DNA of 36,001 nt from the NCBI GenBank assembly GCA_031273845.1, contig JAISRC010000042.1, forward strand, positions 1 to 36,001. Direction: 5' to 3'. Both the position numbers and the translations under genes were made by a program. The notes beneath the pieces are model-generated. The model saw only the letters and a list, made by a program, of their open reading frames with translations, was not told the origin of the DNA and searched no databases. The stretch comes from Desulfovibrio sp. (GTDB taxonomy: Bacteria > Desulfobacterota > Desulfovibrionia > Desulfovibrionales > Desulfovibrionaceae). Positions within the stretch are counted from its first letter, which is position 1. Every line of letters begins with the position of its first letter. Positions 8,540 to 15,730 of the stretch are shown piece by piece.

Positions 8540-8978
8540 CATGAAAACATCCGCCCTGGCCGCCGCTCTCATCCTCATCGGCATCGGAGGATTTTTCCTC
8601 TATCTGGACAAGGCCTTCCCCGAGGTGCGCTGCGAAGGCGCCCATCTTGCCGCGCCGGAAGGCTATGAGGATTGCCTGAGCTGCCACGCCAAGGTGACGG
8701 CCAAGGTCGCCCAAGACTGGAATGAATCAAAACACGGAGTTATGCTGGTAAAATGCGTGGTCTGCCACGGCGAGCCCGACGGCAAAGGTTCCATACCTTT
8801 TGCCGCCCGCCCCGATCAGAACATGATCTGCTCCCGTTGCCACGATCCGGCCATGCAACGGATGACGGACAAATTCGGAGGAGGCCTGGACTGCAACACC
8901 TGCCATCCGCGCCACCAGAACCCGATGCATGCCGATTCCTATCAAAGCACAACCGCTTCCGGCAAAACCTCTTTCTAG
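8529..8978 (+). CDS. napM: Periplasmic tetrahaem cytochrome c NapM
   Basis: A 149-residue cytochrome with an N-terminal signal or anchor (residues 6-26) and four CX2CH haem sites: 49-53, 76-80, 101-105 and 122-126. In Desulfovibrio desulfuricans the gene in this place is napM, thought to relay electrons between NapC and NapA, since no NapB is present. AAGGAGG at 8513-8519 lies nine bases before the ATG at 8529, inside the end of napC; an in-frame ATG at 8541 is a possible alternative. The tight spacing on both sides puts it in the nap operon. Confidence 0.88.
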   Translation: MRINMKTSALAAALILIGIGGFFLYLDKAFPEVRCEGAHLAAPEGYEDCLSCHAKVTAKVAQDWNESKHGVMLVKCVVCHGEPDGKGSIPFAARPDQNMICSRCHDPAMQRMTDKFGGGLDCNTCHPRHQNPMHADSYQSTTASGKTSF

Positions 8979-9039
8979 TTTCCCGACGGGAAAGGGAAGA
9001 GCGCGGGAGCAAGCCCCCGGAAAGCGGAAGGAGAAATTT

Positions 9040-11301
9040 ATGAGTGTATCCAGACGGGAATTCCTGAAAGGTTCCGCTGCAGCCATAGCCCTGAGCATGG
9101 TCGGCAGCCCCTGCCTCGCCGCCGCGAGCAAAGAAGACGGCGTGGACAAATGGGTAAAGGGAGTATGCCGATACTGCGGCACAGGTTGCGGCGTGCTGGT
9201 CGGCGTCAGAGGCGACAAAGCCGTAGCCGTCAAAGGCGACCCCCACAACCACAATGCCGGCCTGCTCTGCCTCAAAGGGTCCATGCTCATCCCGGTCATT
9301 TACGCCCCGGACCGCATCACCGAACCCATGATCCGCAGAGGCGGCAAAAAAAGTCCCTTCGAAAAAGTATCCTGGGACGAAGCGCTGGAGTTCGCGGCAA
9401 AACCTTTCCGCGAAGCTCTGGCCGCCGCGGGGCCTTCGTCCGTAGCCTACTACGGCTCCGGTCAGGCGCTGACCGAAGAATCATACCTGGCCAACAAAAT
9501 CTGGAAGGCCGGCTTCAAAACCAACAATGTGGACGGCAACCCCCGCCTGTGCATGGCATCGGCCGTGGCCGGCTACCTGACCACTTTCGGCAAAGACGAA
9601 CCCATGGGCACCTATGACGACATCGACGCCGCCACGTGCTTTTTCATTATCGGCTCCAACACCTCCGAAGCTCATCCAGTGCTCTTCCGCCGCATAGCCC
9701 GGCGCAAGGAGAGCTCCCCCGATGTCAAGATCATCGTGGCCGACCCGCGCCGCACCAACACCTCGCGCATCGCGGACATGCACATTACCTTCACCCCCGG
9801 CACAGACCTCGCTTTGCTCAACGGCATGGCTCACGTGATCATCAGGGAAGAACTGGACAACCAGCGATTCTACGGACGTTACGTAAACTTCCTGGATAAC
9901 GAGGGCAAGCCGGTCACCTTTGAAAATTACAGAACATTCCTCGCCGACTACAGCCCGGAAAAGGTGGAGCGGATCTCCGGGGTTCCCGCGGCCGATGTGG
10001 TCAAGGCCGCCAAAATATTCGCCGAATCCTCAGCCTCCCTGTCCCTGTGGTGCATGGGCATCAACCAGCGTATACGCGGCGTATGGGCCAACAACCTGAT
10101 CCACAACCTGCATCTGCTCACCGGGCAAATCGGACGCCCCGGCGCTTCCCCGCTTTCCCTCACGGGACAGCCCAACGCCTGCGGCGGCGTGCGCGACACA
10201 GGTTCCCTGGCCCACCTGCTGCCCGCCGGACGCATGGTGGCCAACGAAAAACACCGCAACGAGATGGAAGATTTCTGGGGCGTCCCCAGAGGCACCATTC
10301 AACCCAAGATGGGCCTGCACACGATTGCCCTGTTTGAAGCCATGGCCAAAGGTGACGTCAAGGCGACCTTCATACACTGCACCAACCCGGCTCATACCTT
10401 GCCCGACCTGAACAAACTGACCAAAGGCCTGGAAACGGCCTTTGTGGCTCAGACGGAATGCTTCATGGACGCGGAAACCCTGAAATACGCCGATGTGGTC
10501 TTCCCGGCCGCCTTCTGGTGCGAGACCGAAGGGGTTTACGGCTGTACCGAGCGCCGTTACGCCATTACCGAACAGGCAGTCAAACCCATGGGCAACTGCC
10601 GCCCGGCCGTGCAGATACTCATGGACTTCGCCGCAAAGGCGGGCGTTGATCCGAAACTCTTCCCGTACAAAAATGCGGCGGATATCTGGGAGGAATGGAG
10701 GACCTTGAGCAAAGGATCTCCATACGACTTCTACGGCATAACACGGGCCAGACTGAAGAAGGAATCCGGGATCAAGTGGCCCTGCCCTACCGAAGACCAT
10801 CCGGGGACCAGACTGCGCTATGTGCGCGGTGACGACCCGCTCGTGCCGGCCGATCATCCGGACCGCATCTTTTTCTACGGACGCCCGGACGGAAAAGCCG
10901 TTATTTTTCTGCGCCCCTATGCCCCGCCCTTTGAACCGGCCGACAAGGAGTATCCTTTCGTCCTGACCACCGGCCGGGTCATAGATCACTGGCACACCGC
11001 CACCATGACCGGTAAGGTGCCCGAACTGCAGAAGGCCTACCCTTCCGCCTATGTGGAAATCAACCCCGAGGACGCGAAAAAGCAGATGATCAACAACGGC
11101 GACCCGGTGGTTCTGGAAACAAGACGCGACAAAATGACTTTCCCGGCCAGAATCACGGATACCTGCATGCCCGGCCTTGTGTTCTGCCCCTTTTTCGACA
11201 AAAAACTGCTGGTGAACAAACTTTTCCATGATGCTGCCGACAATGCGTCCCGAGAGCCGGAATACAAAATCTGCGCCACAAAGGTGTACAAACAGATCTA
11301 A
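9040..11301 (+). CDS. napA: Periplasmic nitrate reductase catalytic subunit NapA, monomeric type
   Basis: Reduces nitrate to nitrite at a molybdenum bis-MGD centre in the periplasm. The start at 9040 follows AAGGAG by six bases and gives 753 residues, the size of the monomeric Desulfovibrio enzyme and shorter than the NapAB type. A twin-arginine signal is present (SRREFLKGSAAAIALSMVG, cleavage near AAA at 27-29). The [4Fe-4S] ligands are C43-X2-C46-X3-C50-X26-C77, and the Mo ligand is C171 in NPRLCMASA. The C-terminal MGD-binding domain contains LTTGRVIDHWHTATMTGKVP. There is no napB in the operon. The stop codon TAA is the end of a CTAA sequence that is duplicated on the far side of the inserted element B. 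Confidence 0.97.
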   Translation: MSVSRREFLKGSAAAIALSMVGSPCLAAASKEDGVDKWVKGVCRYCGTGCGVLVGVRGDKAVAVKGDPHNHNAGLLCLKGSMLIPVIYAPDRITEPMIRRGGKKSPFEKVSWDEALEFAAKPFREALAAAGPSSVAYYGSGQALTEESYLANKIWKAGFKTNNVDGNPRLCMASAVAGYLTTFGKDEPMGTYDDIDAATCFFIIGSNTSEAHPVLFRRIARRKESSPDVKIIVADPRRTNTSRIADMHITFTPGTDLALLNGMAHVIIREELDNQRFYGRYVNFLDNEGKPVTFENYRTFLADYSPEKVERISGVPAADVVKAAKIFAESSASLSLWCMGINQRIRGVWANNLIHNLHLLTGQIGRPGASPLSLTGQPNACGGVRDTGSLAHLLPAGRMVANEKHRNEMEDFWGVPRGTIQPKMGLHTIALFEAMAKGDVKATFIHCTNPAHTLPDLNKLTKGLETAFVAQTECFMDAETLKYADVVFPAAFWCETEGVYGCTERRYAITEQAVKPMGNCRPAVQILMDFAAKAGVDPKLFPYKNAADIWEEWRTLSKGSPYDFYGITRARLKKESGIKWPCPTEDHPGTRLRYVRGDDPLVPADHPDRIFFYGRPDGKAVIFLRPYAPPFEPADKEYPFVLTTGRVIDHWHTATMTGKVPELQKAYPSAYVEINPEDAKKQMINNGDPVVLETRRDKMTFPARITDTCMPGLVFCPFFDKKLLVNKLFHDAADNASREPEYKICATKVYKQI

Positions 11302-11515
11302 GGAAGCACTGATTTAATCGGGGCGCCGCCTCGAACCCCGCCGGGGAAAATGACTTCCCCCGGACCCCCTCAAATATAACCTGCTGAAATATTTATTTGT
11401 GGTGCAGGGGCCGTTCGTCCCGAACCAAGTGAGGGCGAACAAATTTGAGCAAGGCGCCCCTGCCGGGGGAGTTTGAGGGGGTGGAGCCTCCTCAAAGAAA
11501 TAAATCAGCGTTTCC
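11302..11515 (+). mobile_element. 214-bp inverted-repeat element (MITE-like), copy B, inside the nap operon
   Basis: Terminal inverted repeats GGAAGCACTGATTTA (left) and, read from the right end, GGAAACGCTGATTTATT. It is flanked by perfect 4-bp direct repeats, CTAA at 11298-11301 and CTAA at 11516-11519. The left CTAA includes the napA stop codon, so insertion left napA intact but pushed napD away by more than 210 bases. A 4-bp YTAR-type target and GGAA-starting ends recall IS5-group elements, but there is no transposase gene, so the family is inferred. Confidence 0.85.
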
Positions 11516-11520
11516 CTAAG

Positions 11521-11594
11521 GGAATGTTGCCGCGGGCCGGCTGCAGGCGGGCTTTGCCCGCCGCAAGCAACTGTCTCAAACGTAACATGCCTGT
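11521..11594 (-). repeat. Truncated module Y between element B and napD
   Basis: Read on the minus strand this begins ACAGGCATGTTACGTTTGAG and continues through the GGCGGGC-AAA-GCCCGCC stem, then loses similarity after the first hairpin. It ends 28 bases before the napD start. It lies directly next to copy B, separated only by the target duplication. Confidence 0.7.
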
Positions 11595-11622
11595 AATCGG
11601 TGTTTCCCCGGAAAGGATCATT

Positions 11623-11862
11623 ATGGCTGTAACAGGTTTTCTCCTGCATACCCTGCCCGGACACAGCGAACAGGTGGAGGCCGAGGCCGCCGCCTTTCCG
11701 GAAATCACCACTTACGGCGTCCACCAGGGCTGTTATATCGCCGCCGTCGCTGAGGCGCCGGGCACTGAAATGGAAAGACTTCTCACACGCGTACAATGCA
11801 TTGAAGGCGTACTTGCCGCCTACATCACCTCCATGACCGTGGAAGACGAGCTTGAACCGTAA
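11623..11862 (+). CDS. napD: NapD, chaperone for the NapA twin-arginine signal
   Basis: A 79-residue cytoplasmic ferredoxin-fold protein that binds the NapA signal peptide and holds back export until cofactor insertion is done. It has the family pattern: N-terminal strand MAVTGFLLHTLPGHSEQVEAEAAAFP, then TYGVHQGCYIAAVAE and the C-terminal GVLAAYITSMTVEDE. The start at 11623 is preferred because AAAGGA lies about six bases upstream; the longer frame would begin inside repeat B. Stop overlaps the napG start as TAATG. The gene lies between napA and napG as in Desulfovibrio desulfuricans. Confidence 0.88.
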   Translation: MAVTGFLLHTLPGHSEQVEAEAAAFPEITTYGVHQGCYIAAVAEAPGTEMERLLTRVQCIEGVLAAYITSMTVEDELEP

Positions 11863-12365
11863 TGCCGATACCGCCCTTCCTGCGTCCGCCGGGCGTACTT
11901 TCCGAAAAAGATTTCAAGGCGCGTTGCATTTCATGCGGGTGTTGCGCCCAAGTCTGCAATTATGCCTGTATTGAACTGACGCCTGATTATTTCATCTTCG
12001 GCGGCGAAACTCCAAAAATTTTTCAGCGCCGAAGCCCCTGTTTTCTGTGCATGAAATGCGCCGCCGCCTGCCCGACGGACGCCTTGCGCAATGTTGCAGC
12101 GGAGGATGCGGGCATGGGCACAGCCTTTCTTGATCGCAGGCATTGCGTGGATTATCAGACGCAAAGCGGCATCATGTGCTGGACCTGTTATGAACGCTGC
12201 CCCCTGAAAGGAACGGCGATTTACCTGCACGGCGGCTATGTCCCGGCAGTCAGGCCGGAGAAATGCGCCGGCTGCGGTGTCTGCGAGTATGTGTGCCCCG
12301 TCGGGGCCGTCAAAGTAACTCCGGCGCGCCTGCTTCCGGCGAAAAACGGGAAAGGGCGCCGATGA
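11862..12365 (+). CDS. napG: NapG-like four-cluster ferredoxin without a Tat signal
   Basis: A 167-residue Fe-S protein with four Cys clusters: 22/25/28/32, 60/63/66/70, 95/106/109/113 and 135/138/141/145. The start FLRPPGVLSEKDFKARCISCG matches the point where mature NapG begins after its signal (RLRPPGA...). Normal NapG proteins carry an upstream Tat signal; here the ATG at 11862 overlaps the napD stop, and an in-frame TGA at 11853-11855 rules out any longer N-terminus. So the protein as encoded is probably cytoplasmic, or rides on a partner. It overlaps napH by ATGA. NapF is an alternative name, but the sequence and the place before napH favour NapG. Confidence 0.82.
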   Translation: MPIPPFLRPPGVLSEKDFKARCISCGCCAQVCNYACIELTPDYFIFGGETPKIFQRRSPCFLCMKCAAACPTDALRNVAAEDAGMGTAFLDRRHCVDYQTQSGIMCWTCYERCPLKGTAIYLHGGYVPAVRPEKCAGCGVCEYVCPVGAVKVTPARLLPAKNGKGRR

Positions 12366-13192
12366 TTTTTCGTTCGCTGCGTTTTTGGCGCCGTCTTCTG
12401 CAGTGCGGCGTTGCCGGGGCTTTCATCCTGATCCCCTTTCTGAACCGCGAAGGAATACATGTCCTGTCCGGCAATTTTTTTGCGTTCAACTTCGCCGGAA
12501 TGCCGCTTTCCGATCCGCTGGCCGCCGTCCAGGTGTTTGCCGGAACCTTTTCCGTCACCCCTTCCCTGCTTGTCGGGGCGGGCTTTGCCCTGGCGGCGGC
12601 CCTGCTTCTCGGCCCTGTCTTTTGCGCCTGGATCTGCCCGTACGGATTGCTGTCCGAAATCATCCACAAGCGGCCGGCCCGACGCCCCGCCTTTCTCCCG
12701 GTTCTTCCCTTTCAGCCTTTCACCGTCAAAACAGCCGTTGTCGGCGCGGGGATTGCGGCCGTCCTCCTTGTTGCCCCCGTTCCCCTGCTCAACCAATTGT
12801 CCATGCCGGGATGGTATTCGCGGGCCATGCAGCACCTTGCCCTGTACGGAGAGCTTCTGCCGGGGGCAGTGCTCCTGCCGGCCGCCGTGTGCTCGCTTGA
12901 AACCCTGTCGGCCAGGCGCCTCTGGTGTATCTATCTCTGCCCCCAGTCCGTCCTGCTTGCGCTTGCCGGCGCGCTGCTGCCAAGACGTCTGCGGGTATGC
13001 TTCAGGCGGAGTACATGCACATGCAGGGCCGATGATCGCCCCTGTCTTGCCGCGTGTTCTCTTAAGCTGAACCCGCGCTCGGACGGCGCGGGACCGGGGT
13101 TGCAGTGTACCAACTGCGGCGACTGCGTTGATGTTTGCCGGGATAAGGGCCGCGCGCTCAATTTTGCTGTCAAAAAGGCGGGAAAAGGGTAA
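12362..13192 (+). CDS. napH: NapH, membrane quinol-oxidising ferredoxin-type protein
   Basis: With NapG this is thought to move electrons from quinol towards NapA. From the ATG overlapping the napG stop it has 276 residues. Four or so membrane helices are visible (about residues 13-28, 65-95, 122-142 and 165-200). Two CX3CP motifs, CAWICPYG and CIYLCPQS, are NapH hallmarks. The C-terminus carries Cys groups CTCRADDRPCLAAC and CTNCGDCVDVC for Fe-S clusters. Last gene of the nap operon; no clear terminator follows. The reading frame is open further upstream inside napG, but the ATGA coupling makes 12362 the natural start. Confidence 0.9.
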   Translation: MIFRSLRFWRRLLQCGVAGAFILIPFLNREGIHVLSGNFFAFNFAGMPLSDPLAAVQVFAGTFSVTPSLLVGAGFALAAALLLGPVFCAWICPYGLLSEIIHKRPARRPAFLPVLPFQPFTVKTAVVGAGIAAVLLVAPVPLLNQLSMPGWYSRAMQHLALYGELLPGAVLLPAAVCSLETLSARRLWCIYLCPQSVLLALAGALLPRRLRVCFRRSTCTCRADDRPCLAACSLKLNPRSDGAGPGLQCTNCGDCVDVCRDKGRALNFAVKKAGKG

Positions 13193-13209
13193 AAAAGTAC
13201 ATTTGCCTC

Positions 13210-13345
13210 GGGAATGCGGCAGGGCAATCGAATGAAAAAATATAACAGCTTGAAATAACAAGAATTTTTAAATCAGGACGTCAAAAAATTTATCTTGATA
13301 TTTCAATGGATTGTCAGATTCATGCGATTGCCCTGGGGAATGCGG
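13210..13345. mobile_element. 116-bp miniature element with inverted ends and 10-bp direct repeats
   Basis: The core, 13220-13335, starts CAGGGCAATCGAATGA and ends TCATGCGATTGCCCTG: 15 of 16 positions form terminal inverted repeats. It is flanked on both sides by GGGAATGCGG (13210-13219 and 13336-13345), a perfect 10-bp direct repeat. The interior is AT-rich, unlike its surroundings, and has no ORF. This is the layout of a non-autonomous transposable element with a target-site duplication. A 10-bp duplication would suit IS4-like transposases, but the family is not proven. It sits between napH and the promoter of the RNA-binding protein gene. Confidence 0.75.
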
Positions 13346-13354
13346 ATTTTCACG

Positions 13355-13440
13355 TTGACGCAACACAAAAAAATGTGCTAGGGCTTTTGCGACCAAACGC
13401 GCTGTTTCGGCAGTCGGTTTGCCGGAGACTACAGCGCGTT
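13355..13440 (+). promoter_or_regulatory. Candidate promoter and stable leader hairpin of the RRM gene
   Basis: TTGACG at 13355-13360 is a good -35, but the -10 region (TGCTAG, about 13376) is poor. The downstream hairpin is clear: AACGCGCTGT (13396-13405) pairs perfectly with ACAGCGCGTT (13431-13440), with an inner CGGCA/TGCCG stem. It would lie at the start of the transcript, about 30 bases before the start codon, and could control stability or translation of an RNA-binding protein gene. Confidence 0.5.
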
Positions 13441-13469
13441 AATAATTTCTGTTGAGAGGATTTTTTTCA

Positions 13470-13745
13470 ATGGCAAAGTCTTTATATGTGGGCAATCTGC
13501 CCTGGTCGGCAACGGAAGAAGAGGTACGCAACCTGTTTGCGGTCCACGGCAGCGTAAAATCGGTCAACCTGGTCAGTGACCGGGATACAGGTCGCGCCCG
13601 CGGGTTCGGTTTCGTTGAAATGGAAGATGAGGACGCTCTTAAAGCGGTGCAGGCACTGGACGGTACGAGTTTCGGCGGACGCAGTCTGCGCGTGAACGAG
13701 GCACAGCCCAAACAGCCGCGGTCTCCCCGCCAGGATCGTTACTGA
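13470..13745 (+). CDS. Single-RRM RNA-binding protein
   Basis: A 91-residue protein with one RNA recognition motif and a short basic tail (PKQPRSPRQDRY). RNP2 is LYVGNL (residues 5-10) and RNP1 is RGFGFVEM (44-51), with the aromatic residues that stack on RNA. Such small cyanobacterial-type RBPs are often cold- or stress-regulated, which is family knowledge and not shown here. The ATG at 13470 is preferred: GAGAGGA lies nine bases upstream and the protein begins MAKSLYVGN as in relatives. It stands alone, with a hairpin leader before it and an intrinsic terminator after it. Confidence 0.93.
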   Translation: MAKSLYVGNLPWSATEEEVRNLFAVHGSVKSVNLVSDRDTGRARGFGFVEMEDEDALKAVQALDGTSFGGRSLRVNEAQPKQPRSPRQDRY

Positions 13746-13765
13746 GCACAGGCTTAAGGTGCTTG

Positions 13766-13794
13766 AACCGCCGTGCATTACGCACCGGTTTTTT
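13766..13794 (+). terminator. Intrinsic terminator of the RRM gene
   Basis: AACCG-(CC bulge)-GTGC, loop ATTAC, GCAC-CGGTT, with six T residues at 13789-13794. It starts 20 bases after the stop codon. Confidence 0.7.
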
Positions 13795-13864
13795 GTAAAT
13801 GCGCCGGCCCGGTTTGCGCACCGGCGTGAAGCACTTTGTTCCTGAGACGTACCGTACGGCGTTT

Positions 13865-14022
13865 TAGGGCAGGTATTTTTTTTAAAGTTACTCTGCCCTA
13901 GAGTGCTTTACGCTTGAAATTGTCGCTTACGGCGGGCAAAGCCCGCCTGCTCCAATCTCGCGGCAAGGATTTGCCAGCAAATCCTTGCAGAGCAGTATAC
14001 ATTTTCAATGTTAATCTGCCCT
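13865..14022 (+). repeat. Mosaic hairpin repeat, modules X-Y-X
   Basis: Module X (TAGGGCAG...CTGCCCTA, 13865-13900), then module Y (13900 onward, AGAGTGCTTTACGCTTGAA, with the GGCGGGC-AAA-GCCCGCC stem and a perfect 12-bp palindrome GCAAGGATTTGC/GCAAATCCTTGC at about 13963-13988), then a second X ending CTGCCCT at 14022. The Y-X part aligns over about 120 bases with 7397-7522. Confidence 0.75.
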
Positions 14023-14024
14023 AA

Positions 14025-14143
14025 GGCAATTTGCTTTGGGTCGCTCCCTCCGGCGTTCGACTGACGAAACGCGGTTCCGTCTGCGACTTCGGGGCAGGCG
14101 GTACCGCTTCGCACTTTCGTTGCCTGCTCTAAAACCCTGAGTT
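14025..14143 (+). repeat. Mosaic repeat, module Z (diverged)
   Basis: Starts GGCAATTTGCTTTGGGTCGC and includes GGCGGTACCGCTTCGCAC. It is a diverged relative of 7761-7890 and directly follows the X-Y-X block. No gene is visible in 13795-14277. Confidence 0.55.
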
Positions 14144-14231
14144 TATCCGCAACCTTGTGCGCTTGCGCAGATGTTGCCGCGTTCAGCCGCGCCTTGATCC
14201 CGAAAAGTTGCGCATCCGCCAGTCCGGCTCG

Positions 14232-14251
14232 CCTGCGCTTGCGGGTTTTTT
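14232..14251 (+). terminator. Weak hairpin with T-run
   Basis: CCTGC-GCTT-GCGGG (one G-T pair) followed by six T residues. Only a five-pair stem, so low confidence. No gene ends just upstream. Confidence 0.3.
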
Positions 14252-14277
14252 AAATGCGACGGAACGGTACGATAGCC

Positions 14278-14490
14278 ATGATAAACGAACACCTCCTCAA
14301 TCTGCTGGAAAAACATCTATGCCTACTGGCACAATTCGACTTTGCCGATCAGGTCAGGGCACTCCGCGCCGAGCACGCGCTTCTGCTGAAGGAAAACGCC
14401 GCCATGCGCGCCGAACTTGGCCGCTACGCGGAAAAATGCCGGCAGGACCCTGCACTTGAGGCGCGTTCAGGGCTGAATTGCGATCAATAG
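14278..14490 (+). CDS. Small hypothetical helical protein (doubtful)
   Basis: A 70-residue frame, MINEHLLNLLEKHLCLLAQ onward, with heptad-like Leu/Ala spacing over residues 3-50 that would form a helix or coiled coil, and no membrane segment. I do not recognise the family. It has no clear ribosome-binding site and lies between repeat blocks, so it may be chance. In its favour, the composition looks like a real soluble helical protein and it does not overlap another gene. A start at 14254 would add eight residues. Confidence 0.4.
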   Translation: MINEHLLNLLEKHLCLLAQFDFADQVRALRAEHALLLKENAAMRAELGRYAEKCRQDPALEARSGLNCDQ

Positions 14491-14503
14491 AGCAGATCAA
14501 CTG

Positions 14504-14610
14504 TGGAAAAATATACCCGCCCTGCGGGTTTGCCTGCAAACCCATGCAACGGGCAGGCTACAGGCAGGCATTGCCCGCCGCAGGCAATTGTCTCAAGCGT
14601 AAAATGCTGT
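14504..14610 (-). repeat. Mosaic hairpin repeat, module Y, inverted
   Basis: Read on the minus strand: ACAGCATTTTACGCTTGAG, then a GGCGGGC-containing stem, then a hairpin GGGTTTGC-AG-GCAAACCC. It is in the opposite orientation to the copies at 7397 and 13900 and lies just past the fbp stop. Confidence 0.7.
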
Positions 14611-14643
14611 AGGCAGTTTGATTTTGAAACGTGCTTTTTTCGG

Positions 14644-15669
14644 CTATTTCAGCATATTGATCACATGCTGCACATCGTTCTTGGAGCCGATAAAAAGCGG
14701 CACGCGGGTGTGCAGCGTATCCGGAGTGATTTCCAGAATGCGCCGGTGCCCGTCCGATGCCATGCCCCCGGCCTGTTCAGCCAGCATGGACATGGGCGCT
14801 GCTTCGCACATCAGCCGCAGTTTGCCTCTGGGCTGGTCGGGATTTTTGTAGTCCAAGGGGTACATGAATATGCCTCCCTTGAGCAGGGTGCGGTGGAAAT
14901 CCGCCACAAGCGAGCCGACATAGCGGTGCGAATAGGGCTTGCCTCCGGGATTGTCGCTGCCCTTGAAGGAGGCTACGGCAAGAGCCGTTTTTTCATCCCA
15001 GTATGAGGCGTTGCCCTCATTGACCGAGTATATCTTGCCCGTATCCGGAATCGTCATGTTGTTATGGGAGAGCAGAAACTCCCCGACGCTGGGGTCCAGG
15101 GTAAAAGCATGCACCCCCTGCCCTGTGGTGTAGACAAGCATCGTGGACGGCCCGTAAAGCACATAACCGGCCCCGGCCTGCTTGTAGCCCGGTTGCAGCA
15201 CATCGGACGCGGCGACATCCTGATCGGAAGAGGAGATGCGCCGCAGTATGGAAAAAATGGTACCGACATTGATGTTGACGTCAATGTTGGAGGACCCGTC
15301 CAAGGGATCGAAAATCAGGATGTATTCACCGCGCTTGAGGCCGTCAGGAATGTTGATGACATCGGCGTTTTCTTCCGAGGCCATGGCGCACAGCACCCCG
15401 CTTCTCTGCAGACGGTGGATCAGGATGCGGTTGGCGTAATCATCCAGTTTCTGCACATCCTCGCCCTGAACATTGACTTCGCCCGTACCGCCGAGAACAT
15501 CCAGAAGCCCCGCCTTGTTCACATTCCTGGCGATAAGCTTGGCCGCCAGAATCAGGTCGTAAAGGAGCCGCGTGAAATTACCCGTTGCCGTCGGAGACTG
15601 CTTCTGATGCAGAAGCAGATGCTCGGTAACCGTGACTTGCCTGTGTTGCGGCGCTGTTTCCGCAGACAT
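14644..15669 (-). CDS. fbp: Fructose-1,6-bisphosphatase, class I
   Basis: Hydrolyses fructose 1,6-bisphosphate to fructose 6-phosphate in gluconeogenesis. The 341 residues show the metal-binding EEN segment (ASEENADV), the class I signature [21 protein letters not shown]-type region, the NEGN motif ([10 protein letters not shown]), [14 protein letters not shown] and the substrate-binding [11 protein letters not shown]. The start at 15669 is chosen because AAGGGGGG lies about four bases upstream; a much longer Arg-rich frame upstream is antisense-like noise. It is the last gene of the leftward operon from pgsA, 61 bases after the lipoprotein gene. Confidence 0.96.
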   Translation of the reverse strand: MSAETAPQHRQVTVTEHLLLHQKQSPTATGNFTRLLYDLILAAKLIARNVNKAGLLDVLGGTGEVNVQGEDVQKLDDYANRILIHRLQRSGVLCAMASEENADVINIPDGLKRGEYILIFDPLDGSSNIDVNINVGTIFSILRRISSSDQDVAASDVLQPGYKQAGAGYVLYGPSTMLVYTTGQGVHAFTLDPSVGEFLLSHNNMTIPDTGKIYSVNEGNASYWDEKTALAVASFKGSDNPGGKPYSHRYVGSLVADFHRTLLKGGIFMYPLDYKNPDQPRGKLRLMCEAAPMSMLAEQAGGMASDGHRRILEITPDTLHTRVPLFIGSKNDVQHVINMLK

Positions 15670-15730
15670 AAGCCCCCCTTGGGCGGATGGCCGCCCGGCC
15701 TGCCGGATATATACACCCGGTCGGGTTACG

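Noticed and set aside
10030-11229. 399-codon open frame on the minus strand
   Set aside because: Antisense to napA, whose motifs span the whole region; the predicted protein is of low-complexity His/Gly/Val type with no domain.
11302-11515. Attenuator or riboswitch native to the nap operon
   Set aside because: The same sequence occurs at two unrelated loci and has target duplications, so it is an inserted element, although it may now act on expression.
12263-12361. 33-codon N-terminal extension of NapH
   Set aside because: It lies entirely inside napG in another frame; the ATGA overlap at 12362 is the usual coupled start and gives a normal NapH N-terminus.
7391-14610. CRISPR array
   Set aside because: The repeats are few, of mixed orientation, unevenly spaced by kilobases and hairpin-rich; no cas genes are present.
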